DNA of 41,482 nucleotides from Rhodospirillaceae bacterium (GTDB lineage Bacteria; Pseudomonadota; Alphaproteobacteria; UBA6615): positions 1 to 41,482 of the forward strand of contig PBPM01000064.1 in assembly GCA_002724635.1 (NCBI GenBank), written 5' to 3'. The position numbers were made by a program, and so were the translations under genes. Positions 33,470 to 41,482 of this stretch are shown in pieces. The notes beneath the pieces were generated by a model. That model saw nothing but the letters and a program-made list of their open reading frames with translations, searched no databases and was not told the DNA's origin. Position 1 is the stretch's first letter. Each line of letters begins with the position of its first letter.

Positions 33470-33772
33470 TCAGTGGCCCGCCTTCTCCTGCATCCTAGCG
33501 AGCTGCTCCGGCGTCGCCTCAGTTTGATACTTGTCCTTCCACTCGGCATAGGGCATCCCGTAGATCAGCTCGCGGGCGGCCTCATAGTCGAGCTCGACAC
33601 CCTTCTCGTCGGCCGCGGCCTTGTACCACTTGGACAGGCAGTTGCGGCAGAAGTCGGCGAGGTTCATCAGGTCAATATTCTGGACATCGGTGTTGTCTCG
33701 CAGATGCTGCACCAAGGTGCGGAACGCCGCAGCTTCCAGTTCGATCTTGGTCTGGGTATCGAGGTCGGCCAT
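33470..33772 (-). CDS. DUF1244 family protein
   Basis: 100 residues matching the DUF1244 (SMc04008-like) family, common in alpha- and gammaproteobacteria. The all-helical sequence includes FRTLVQHLRDNTDVQNIDLMNLADFCRNCLSKWY, where the FCRNCLSKW motif with two Cys is diagnostic, and then YEAARELIYGMPYAEWKDKYQ. The two cysteines suggest a metal or redox role, but no function is established that I know of. It precedes the GNAT gene in a likely two-gene unit. Confidence 0.9.
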   Translation of the reverse strand: MADLDTQTKIELEAAAFRTLVQHLRDNTDVQNIDLMNLADFCRNCLSKWYKAAADEKGVELDYEAARELIYGMPYAEWKDKYQTEATPEQLARMQEKAGH

Positions 33773-33844
33773 GTGCGTCTCCCATTCGGATGGTAGGTGG
33801 TTGTCGACGAATATAGGCGCCCGGCAGCACGGTGCAACGTTCGT

Positions 33845-34021
33845 TCATTTACCGACGCGCGTTTCCGCTATCAGCCAGTCCACCACGCTGCACAGCGCCT
33901 CCATATGTTCGGCGCTGCCGTCGATGGCCAACGTGTAGACATCACGCTGACGATTTGCGGTCGTGCCGCGCGAACGGACATACCTCCCCAAAAGTTGCCC
34001 GCCGACAGCGAGCAAGATCAT
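33845..34021 (-). CDS. Small hypothetical ORF
   Basis: A 58-codon frame downstream of the aspartate-type aminotransferase gene. The N-terminal MILLAVGGQLLGRYV is followed by QRDVYTLAIDGSAEHMEALCSVVDWLIAET, which has balanced composition and helix-like periodicity. No SD precedes the ATG, and I recognise no family. It may be a gene remnant or non-coding. Confidence 0.25.
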   Translation of the reverse strand: MILLAVGGQLLGRYVRSRGTTANRQRDVYTLAIDGSAEHMEALCSVVDWLIAETRVGK

Positions 34022-34076
34022 GCTAATCCGATTCCCGCGTCGCGGCTGAATCAACCGGCAGTGGGGGTGCGCGGTG

Positions 34077-35333
<1,257 letters not shown>

Positions 35334-35452
35334 CTAGTCTCCGCCCGGATTCTACGCAAGCCGGTCGGCACGAAAGTCATCCCCTAACGTATTTCGGGAC
35401 CGGACATGCCCGCGCCGAACCTGCGGGCCAGCCGCACTAGGGTTTTGGGAGA

Positions 35453-35512
35453 TTAGCCCGCAGCGGCGGCAACGATGACGATGCCCAAGGCAATAAGGTT
35501 TTCCAAGGGCAT
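35453..35512 (-). CDS. 19-codon hydrophobic micropeptide
   Basis: A very short frame encodes [19 protein letters not shown], a single hydrophobic helix with a charged Glu near the start, followed by TAA. A strong Shine-Dalgarno AAGAAGGAG lies 8 nt before the ATG (near 35521-35528), better than that of most genes here. It lies between the aminotransferase and uvrB genes on the minus strand. It could be a membrane micropeptide or a leader peptide. I do not recognise it. Confidence 0.5.
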   Translation of the reverse strand: MPLENLIALGIVIVAAAAG

Positions 35513-35649
35513 GCCGAAACTCCTTCTTAAATTTCGCCCCGCACCTAATGATGGCGCGCAGACGGCTCATTGATCCTTATCAACTTCTCCACCGCAATGC
35601 GGCTCCCGGCTACTGGCCAACCCTGACCCCCGCAACCTATATAAGAAAC

Positions 35650-37899
35650 ATGGCTAATCTCGCGGAAATCCAAACCAAGTATCTGCCCATGGCGCAGGCG
35701 CTGCCCGAGCGGCAGTTCCTAAACGACCACCCGGCGGGCACGGGACCCGCCGGCTTCGAGTTGGTGTCCGACTACACGCCGTCTGGGGACCAGCCCCAGG
35801 CCATCACCGACTTGGTGGACGGGCTCAGACGCGAGGAGAAGGACCAGGTCCTGCTTGGCGTGACCGGCTCGGGCAAGACCTTCACCATGGCCCATGTAAT
35901 CGCCGAAACCGACCGGCCGGCGCTGATCCTCGCGCCGAACAAGACCCTGGCAGCACAGCTCTTCGCGGAGATGCGGAGCTTCTTCCCGAATAACGCGGTC
36001 GAGTATTTCGTCTCCTACTACGACTATTACCAGCCCGAGGCCTACGTCGCCCGCTCCGACACCTATATCGAGAAGGAATCCTCGATCAACGAGCAGATCG
36101 ACCGGATGCGCCATGCTGCGACCCGCTCCCTGTTCGAGCGCCGCGACGTGGTGATCGTCGCCTCGGTGTCATGCATCTACGGCATCGGCGACGCCGAATC
36201 CTATCTCAAGATGACCAAGCCCTATCAGTTGGGCGACCGGGTCGACCGGACTCAGATTCTGCGCGACTTGACCGAGTTGCAGTACCGAAGGAACGATTCC
36301 GCCTTCTTCCGCGGCACGCTCCGCGCGCGCGGCGACACGGTGGAAATCTTCCCGGCCCATCTCGAGGACCGAGCCTGGCGGCTGTCCCTTTTCGGCGACG
36401 AGATTGAGGCGATCCGCGAATTCGATCCGCTGACCGGGACGACCACGGGCGAGCTCGAGAAGGTGACGGTCTTCGCCAACTCCCACTACATCACGCCGAA
36501 ACCGACTCTTGCCCAGGCCGGCAAGTCCATCAAGGACGAGCTTCAGGCGCGGCTCAAGCAGCTCACCGACGAGGGCAAGCTGCTCGAGGCGCAGCGGCTG
36601 GAACAGCGCACCACGTTCGACTTGGAGATGATCGCCGCCACGGGCTCCTGCGCCGGGATCGAGAATTATTCCCGCCACCTGACCGGCCGTAAGCCGGGAG
36701 AGCCGCCACCCACCCTGTTCGAGTATCTGCCGACCGACGCCCTGCTGTTCGTGGACGAGTCCCACATTACCGTGCCACAGCTTGGCGGCATGTTCCGAGG
36801 CGATCTGTCGCGCAAGGGCAACTTAGCCGAGTATGGCTTCCGCCTGCCCTCCTGCGTCGACAACCGGCCGCTCAAGTTCGAGGAGTGGTACCAGCTGCGA
36901 CCCCAGACCGTCTATGTCTCCGCAACACCGGGCGACTGGGAGATTGAGCAAACCGGCGGCGTCTTCGCCGAGCAGGTAGTCCGACCCACCGGCCTAACCG
37001 ACCCGACCTGCATCATCCGGCCCGTATCGACTCAGGTGGATGACCTGATCGCCGAGTGCCGGGAGGTGACGGCGGAGGGCCACAGGGTCCTTGTCACGAC
37101 CCTCACCAAGCGCATGGCGGAGGACCTAACGGAATACATGCACGAGCAGGGCCTGCGTATCCGCTACATGCATTCCGACATCGAGACCCTCGAACGGATC
37201 GAGATCCTGCGCGACCTGCGGCTCGGTGCCTTCGATATACTGGTCGGCATCAACCTGCTGCGCGAGGGACTCGACATCCCCGAATGTGCGCTCGTCGCCA
37301 TACTCGACGCGGACAAGGAGGGCTATCTGCGCTCCAAGACCTCGCTGGTGCAAACCATCGGCCGCGCCGCACGCAACGTGGACGGCCGGGTGATCCTCTA
37401 TGCCGACGAGATGACGGACAGCCTCAAGGCGGCGATGGACGAGACCGCCCGGCGCCGCACCAAGCAGGAGGCCTACAACGCGGCCAACGGCATCACCCCG
37501 GAATCTATCCGTACCAACATCGCCGATATCCTGACCAGTGTGTTCGAGCGCGACCGGGTGACCGTCGAGATCGAAGACGAAGAGACAGAGCATTTGGTCG
37601 GCCAGAATCTGCAGACGCACCTTGCAGAGCTGGAACAGCGTATGCATAACGCCGCCGCCGACTTGGAATTCGAGGAGGCCGCGCGCCTGCGCGACGAGAT
37701 CAAGCGGCTCGAGGCTCAGGAGCTGGCCGCCATTGGCGCCGATCTTGACGGGCTGCCGTGGAAGGACGGTGAGGCCGGCGAGAACGCTGGTGCGATCCTC
37801 GCGACCCAGCGGGCCGAACGCACTAGGGCCAACCTGACCAAACGGGGAGCATCATCAGGCAAGGGCCGGCGCAAGCGCCGCGCGCGCAGGGGGCCGTAG
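35650..37899 (+). CDS. uvrB: Excinuclease ABC subunit B
   Basis: 749 residues from ATG 35650. The DNA-damage-verifying helicase-like subunit of nucleotide excision repair. Walker A is GVTGSGKTF (about 71-79). The beta-hairpin [12 protein letters not shown] (about 122-133) inserts between the DNA strands. Helicase motifs VDESH, GRAARN and [17 protein letters not shown] follow. The UVR domain that contacts UvrC is at about 660-695 ([28 protein letters not shown]). The tail after it is long and very basic ([13 protein letters not shown]). An upstream in-frame ATG at 35548 would add 34 residues without homology. Confidence 0.96.
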   Translation: MANLAEIQTKYLPMAQALPERQFLNDHPAGTGPAGFELVSDYTPSGDQPQAITDLVDGLRREEKDQVLLGVTGSGKTFTMAHVIAETDRPALILAPNKTLAAQLFAEMRSFFPNNAVEYFVSYYDYYQPEAYVARSDTYIEKESSINEQIDRMRHAATRSLFERRDVVIVASVSCIYGIGDAESYLKMTKPYQLGDRVDRTQILRDLTELQYRRNDSAFFRGTLRARGDTVEIFPAHLEDRAWRLSLFGDEIEAIREFDPLTGTTTGELEKVTVFANSHYITPKPTLAQAGKSIKDELQARLKQLTDEGKLLEAQRLEQRTTFDLEMIAATGSCAGIENYSRHLTGRKPGEPPPTLFEYLPTDALLFVDESHITVPQLGGMFRGDLSRKGNLAEYGFRLPSCVDNRPLKFEEWYQLRPQTVYVSATPGDWEIEQTGGVFAEQVVRPTGLTDPTCIIRPVSTQVDDLIAECREVTAEGHRVLVTTLTKRMAEDLTEYMHEQGLRIRYMHSDIETLERIEILRDLRLGAFDILVGINLLREGLDIPECALVAILDADKEGYLRSKTSLVQTIGRAARNVDGRVILYADEMTDSLKAAMDETARRRTKQEAYNAANGITPESIRTNIADILTSVFERDRVTVEIEDEETEHLVGQNLQTHLAELEQRMHNAAADLEFEEAARLRDEIKRLEAQELAAIGADLDGLPWKDGEAGENAGAILATQRAERTRANLTKRGASSGKGRRKRRARRGP

Positions 37900-37905
37900 G
37901 CCGGC

Positions 37906-38340
37906 TCAGCCCTCCGCCGGCACCTCCCCAATCTGGAGCAAGAGCGCCAGCCGGTCGCCCAGCACCCAGACCTTAGTGATCCTGGCGCCGGCTATGGTGA
38001 ACATTGCGCCCCGGCATATTCGATACGGTTGCCCGTCGCCGGGTGATCGAAAAGCGGCCCCTAACGTGTGCCTGTGTAGGTCAGTGGCGCGACGGTGCGG
38101 TCGTCGGTGGTGACGATGTCGTTTATCCAGTTGTAGAAATCCGGAAACGCGTCGCGGATCATCCGCATGTAGCCCGCAAACTCGTCATGGCCGGTCACAT
38201 GCAGTCCGATGGAACCCCGGAAGTCGATCGCGGGATTGAGGATCCCGCGCATGGTCGCATGCGCCCCAAGTATTCCAAATGACGTTGAAGAAGGTCTCGA
38301 CCAAGCGGCGGTTGTAGTCAGACGGTCTGGCGGCCGACAC
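37906..38340 (-). pseudogene. SnoaL-like polyketide/ester cyclase, pseudogene
   Basis: Three segments in two or more frames make one SnoaL-like protein: DYNRRLVETFFNVIWN in the first frame; MRGILNPAIDFRGSIGLHVTGHDEF...MIRDAFPDFYNWINDIVTTDDRTVAPLTYTGTR in a second (38252-38064); an in-frame TAG at 38061-38063; then GPLFDHPATGNRIEYAGA and, after another shift, MFTIAGARITKVWVLGDRLALLLQIG to TGA 37906. At least two frameshifts and one stop make it non-functional. The AFPDF and GTxxGPLF motifs are typical of the family. No start codon can be assigned with confidence. Confidence 0.75.
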
Positions 38341-38348
38341 GGCGGCGT

Positions 38349-38852
38349 TTACTTCTTGCCGAACAGGTTGGAGACCCAGCTGCGCCCGTCGAGCCGCTCC
38401 ATATATTTCTGGTGATAGTCCTCGGCCTCCCAGAAGGTGGGGGCCGGTTGGATCGCTGTGACGATCGGCGCTTCGTGCTTGCCGGAAGCCTGGCGCGCCG
38501 CCTTTGATTTAACCGCCGCCTTCGCCTGGTATTCGTCATGGGTGAAGATGGCGGAGCGGTACTGGTTACCGATGTCCGAGCCTTGTCGGTCGAGCTGGGT
38601 CGGGTCGTGGATCTCCCAGAAGATGTCGAGCAGGGTCTCGTAGGTGACGATTCGGGGATCGAACTCCATATGTACCACTTCGGCATGGCCGGTGTTGGTG
38701 TGGCACACCTCCTCATAGGTCGGGTTCTTCTTGGTGCCGCCGGTGTAGCCGACCCAGGTACCGGTCACGCCGTCTACCTGGTCGAAGACCTGCTGGGGGT
38801 GCCAGAAGCAGCCGGCGCCGAAGGTAGCAAGTGCGGTGACTCTCCTGTTCAT
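38349..38852 (-). CDS. msrA: Peptide methionine-(S)-sulfoxide reductase MsrA
   Basis: 167 residues. Repairs oxidised methionine using thioredoxin. The active site GAGCFWH holds catalytic Cys15, followed by GYTGGTKKNPTYEEVCHTNTGHAE and FWEIHDPTQLDRQGSDIGNQYRSAIF, all MsrA hallmarks. Two adjacent ATGs follow AAAGGAGGAG; the second (38852) has the better spacing. An in-frame extension to 38993 shows no homology. The gene lies just upstream of the SnoaL-like remnant on the same strand. Confidence 0.94.
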   Translation of the reverse strand: MNRRVTALATFGAGCFWHPQQVFDQVDGVTGTWVGYTGGTKKNPTYEEVCHTNTGHAEVVHMEFDPRIVTYETLLDIFWEIHDPTQLDRQGSDIGNQYRSAIFTHDEYQAKAAVKSKAARQASGKHEAPIVTAIQPAPTFWEAEDYHQKYMERLDGRSWVSNLFGKK

Positions 38853-38910
38853 CATCTCCTCCTTTAGGCGCCCGTCGACGGTTACGCGAGGACCGCCACC
38901 CGGCTGCCGC

Positions 38911-38979
38911 TCAACAGTTCGACCCCAGCCCCCGGTGAGCGCCGCATAGGTAGCGTTGGTTCTCGACGGTTTCTTCCAT
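38911..38979 (-). CDS. Possible 22-codon upstream ORF of msrA
   Basis: An ATG at 38979, 6 nt after AGGGG, opens a 22-codon frame (MEETVENQRYLCGAHRGLGS, then Asn-Cys) ending 58 nt before the msrA start. The SD is good and the peptide has two cysteines. It may be a leader peptide or chance. The rest of the 371-bp gap between msrA and the antiporter gene shows nothing else that I can support. Confidence 0.25.
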   Translation of the reverse strand: MEETVENQRYLCGAHRGLGSNC

Positions 38980-39223
38980 GTCGTTCCCCTCATTCGCCGA
39001 CGTCATAAAGGCTCCGACGCGCCCAAATCTATCGCCATAACAGCGGGCATACCAAACACAGAGAGTGCCGATCCGAAGCACCAGGCTGATGGACTGCCGA
39101 ATATCCGGTGCGCCTTTGCTATAAACTGCTTGAAAGATAGCCGATAGATCGCGATGTACGGGCATAACGGCGCATGCCTGACCTGCCCGACGCGAACGGG
39201 GCTCATGACCCCGGGAGGCCAAG

Positions 39224-40195
39224 ATCAGCTACACAGGATTTCTACTGGCGGCCTTGGGATTGGCGCTCCTGCTGTTCTCGGCGGACTTCATGGTGCGCGG
39301 CGCGGTCGGCCTAGCCCGGCGTATGGGCATGTCGCCGCTGGTCATCGGCTTATCCGTGATCGCCATTGGTACCTCAGCCCCCGAACTCGTAACCACCCTG
39401 ACCGCGACCCTCGATGGCGCGCCCGACCTGGCGCTCGGCAACGTGGTGGGCAGCAACCTCGCTAACATGCTGCTCATTCTCGGCGTTGCAGGCCTGCTCA
39501 AGCCCGTCGCCTGCGAGCCCCGCGTGGTCGCGCGCGACGGCACCATGGTGCTGGGCGCGACGGCTCTGTTTGTGGCCATCGCCGTCTCCGGTGTCTTCGT
39601 CCTATGGCATGGTGTTATCCTGCTCTGCGGCCTAGCCGGTTATCTCTACCTGACCTACCGGGCCGAAGCGGCGAATGCCGAGACTGCGCTAAACAGCCAC
39701 GAGGCCGGCGACGTGACCGGTGTACCGGAACGGGTCTGGATCGGCGCCGCCTATCTGATCGGCGGCCTAGTCGGCACAATACTCGGTGCCAAGTTGCTGG
39801 TTGACGGTGGCGTCACCGTCGCCGAATCCCTAGGCGTCTCAAAAGCGCTGATCGGCCTGACTCTGGTGGCGATCGGTACCAGCCTGCCTGAACTCGCCAT
39901 CGTCGTCGTCGCATCTGTGCGCGGTCACAGCGACGTGGCGCTGGGCAACGTGCTGGGCAGCAACATATTCAACTTGCTTGGCATCACCGGCGCCGTCGCA
40001 ATCGTGGCGCCGCTGCCGGTACCGGACATCCTCCTGTCCTTCGACATCTGGGTGCTACTCGGGGTGACGGTGCTGCTGATGCCACTAATGCTCACCAAGG
40101 GCGGGCTGAGCCAGTTTGGGGGCGGCCTGCTAGTCTTCCTCTATGCGGTCTATCTCGCATTCCAGTTCGACAGTGTTCGCTCCATGATCAGCTGA
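39224..40195 (+). CDS. Calcium/sodium antiporter (CaCA family, YrbG-like)
   Basis: About 323 residues with ten membrane helices in two inverted halves. Each half carries an alpha-repeat: GLSVIAIGTSAPELVTTL (about 42-59) and GLTLVAIGTSLPELAIVVVAS near 205-225, each followed by ALGNVVGSN or ALGNVLGSN. The acidic residue in GTSxPEL is the ion ligand. After an in-frame TGA at 39206 no ATG or GTG occurs; TTG 39254 would cut helix 1. GGGAGG (39213-39218) lies 5 nt before ATC 39224, giving ISYTGFLLAALGLALLL, so an AUC start is the best fit. Confidence 0.88.
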   Translation: MSYTGFLLAALGLALLLFSADFMVRGAVGLARRMGMSPLVIGLSVIAIGTSAPELVTTLTATLDGAPDLALGNVVGSNLANMLLILGVAGLLKPVACEPRVVARDGTMVLGATALFVAIAVSGVFVLWHGVILLCGLAGYLYLTYRAEAANAETALNSHEAGDVTGVPERVWIGAAYLIGGLVGTILGAKLLVDGGVTVAESLGVSKALIGLTLVAIGTSLPELAIVVVASVRGHSDVALGNVLGSNIFNLLGITGAVAIVAPLPVPDILLSFDIWVLLGVTVLLMPLMLTKGGLSQFGGGLLVFLYAVYLAFQFDSVRSMIS

Positions 40196-40253
40196 CCGGC
40201 CGAGCGCAATCGGCTTGTCGTCCCCACCGCTGCCCGGGTATTTAGTTGGGTTG

Positions 40254-41482
40254 ATGACCGAAAAGGCCGACACAAGCAACGCCGAGGATGAAACCGCGAC
40301 CGGCGCGGCGCCAGAGCCCCCGCGCGGCGTCGAGGTGATCCGCGACCGGCTGGTGACCCTGCCCCACGGCCCCGGCGTCTACCGGATGCTGAACGCAGCC
40401 GGCGACGCGCTGTATGTGGGCAAAGCCCGCAGCCTGCGCCGGCGGGTGACCAACTACACCCAGCTGACGCGCCTGCCCTACCGGCTGCAGCGCATGGTAG
40501 CCGAGACGGTCGAGCTCGAGGTGGTGACGACCCACACCGAGGCCGAGGCGCTGCTGCTGGAGTCCAACCTGATCAAGCAGCTGGCGCCCCGCTACAACGT
40601 GCTCCTGCGCGATGACAAGAGCTTCCCCTACATCCTTATCCCCCGCCACGTCGACCGGCAGACCACCAAGACCGGTGCCGACCCGGACGCCCGCAAGGCC
40701 CGCGCCACACTCGAGACACGGCGTCAGAGCCGCACCGGGCCCGACCCGGCCGACTGGCCGGGGGTGACCAAGTATCGCGGTGCGCGCACCCTGCCCGGCG
40801 AATATTTCGGCCCCTTCGCCTCGGCCGGCGCCGTCAACCGCACTCTCAACGCGCTCGAGCGCGCCTTCCTGCTGCGCAGCTGTTCCGATGCAGTCTTCTC
40901 CGGCCGCTCACGGGCCTGCCTGAAGTACCAGCTCAAGCGCTGCGCGGCGCCCTGCGTCGGGGAGGTCAGCGCCGAAGACTACGCAATCCTCCTAGACCAG
41001 GCCCGCAGCTTCCTGACCGGGCGCTCGCGCGAGGTGCAGGACGAGCTGGCGGCAGAAATGCAGGACACCTCTGAGAAGATGGAGTTCGAGGCGGCGGCGC
41101 GCATTCGCGACCGGATCCGGGCGATGACCCAGATCCAGTCGAACCAGGACATCAACATCGAGAATCTAGACCTGCGCGACGCCGACATCGTGGCGGCCGA
41201 ACAAGATGGCGGACGAACCTGCATCCAGGTCTTCTTCTTCCGGGCCGGTCGCAACTACGGCAACCGCGCCTATTACCCGCGCCACGACAAGGCGGTGCCG
41301 CTGCCCGACGTCCTCGGCGCCTTCCTCGGCCAGTTCTACGAGAACAAGCCGGCGCCCCCTGCGATCCTGTTGAGCCACAAGCCGTCGGAGATCGAGCTGA
41401 TCGCCGAGGCGCTCGGCGTGCGCGCGGAGCGCAAGGTCGCGATCACGGTGCCCCAGCGCGGCGCCAAGCGGAAGCTTGTGGA
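40254..41482 (+). CDS. uvrC: Excinuclease ABC subunit C, 5' part
   Basis: 409 codons before the window ends. The GIY-YIG nuclease domain has GPGVYRM (39-45) and LYVGKARSLRRRV (53-65), with EALLLESNLIKQLAPRYNVLLRDDKSFPYI following. YFGPFASAGAVNRTL starts at 184, the Cys-rich CLKYQLKRCAAPC follows, and the UVR motif is EKMEFEAAARIRDRIRAM near 279-296. Between FPYILI and RGARTLPGEYFGPF there are about 35-40 extra residues rich in Arg, Thr and Asp (about 133-172). UvrC makes both incisions in excision repair. It begins 58 bp after the antiporter; uvrB is 2.4 kb upstream. Confidence 0.95.
   Translation, partial: MTEKADTSNAEDETATGAAPEPPRGVEVIRDRLVTLPHGPGVYRMLNAAGDALYVGKARSLRRRVTNYTQLTRLPYRLQRMVAETVELEVVTTHTEAEALLLESNLIKQLAPRYNVLLRDDKSFPYILIPRHVDRQTTKTGADPDARKARATLETRRQSRTGPDPADWPGVTKYRGARTLPGEYFGPFASAGAVNRTLNALERAFLLRSCSDAVFSGRSRACLKYQLKRCAAPCVGEVSAEDYAILLDQARSFLTGRSREVQDELAAEMQDTSEKMEFEAAARIRDRIRAMTQIQSNQDINIENLDLRDADIVAAEQDGGRTCIQVFFFRAGRNYGNRAYYPRHDKAVPLPDVLGAFLGQFYENKPAPPAILLSHKPSEIELIAEALGVRAERKVAITVPQRGAKRKLV

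Overview
The window is about 41.5 kb of GC-rich bacterial chromosome, and its gene content points to an alphaproteobacterium, possibly Rhodospirillales-like (the order is a guess). Supporting this are gapR (DUF2312), a DUF1244 protein, a three-gene transhydrogenase (pntAA-pntAB-pntB), a denD-type dehydrogenase, and an orotate phosphoribosyltransferase with the EDLTTDGGSK variant of its PRPP motif. There are no phage genes, insertion sequences or CRISPR arrays. The genes are mostly housekeeping, metabolic and transport genes in short operons.

Layout. 1-3.8 kb: tRNA-Pro(CGG), apt, a denD-like dehydrogenase, a class I aminotransferase, a PaaI-type thioesterase and hspQ. 3.83-8.46 kb: a promoter, a clear TPP riboswitch, and a four-gene branched-chain-amino-acid-type (HAAT/Liv) ABC transporter, one gene of which fuses the second permease to its ATPase. 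8.45-15.1 kb: an SH3b protein, a decayed Pro-rich ORF, pyrE, a peptide/opine-type ABC transporter without ATPases that is interrupted by a hairpin-rich repeat, and a vWA-like pseudogene. 15.3-18.7 kb: rpsU facing the transhydrogenase operon across a bidirectional terminator; pntAA carries a one-base frameshift. 18.9-22.4 kb: a cupin, a Bcr/CflA-type MFS transporter, then a 2-oxoglutarate/Fe(II) oxygenase-TetR pair behind two perfect operator copies. 22.4-32.3 kb: an AarF/UbiB-like kinase and pepF (one operon), an acyl-CoA synthetase, a UDP-glucuronate-type epimerase and a fused indolepyruvate ferredoxin oxidoreductase. 32.6-41.5 kb: gapR, a GNAT protein, DUF1244, aspartate-type aminotransferase, a 19-codon hydrophobic ORF, uvrB, a SnoaL-like pseudogene, msrA, a Ca/Na antiporter and the 5' part of uvrC.

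The best candidate for a new system is the TPP-riboswitch-controlled Liv-type transporter (3834-8456). The RNA signal is strong, and the family is normally linked to amino acids, amides or urea, so it is predicted to import thiamine, a thiamine precursor or a thiamine breakdown product. The leader also contains an 11-bp helix able to hide the Shine-Dalgarno sequence of the first gene. Second is the oxygenase/TetR module with twin 22-bp operators exactly 42 bp apart. A third theme is unusual starts: rpsU, the MFS gene and the antiporter gene each have a good Shine-Dalgarno site in front of AUC or AUU but no suitable canonical start. Four loci carry frameshifts or stops (9.1-9.7, 14.4-15.1, 18.3 and 37.9-38.3 kb), so either gene decay is under way or some single-base sequence errors are present.
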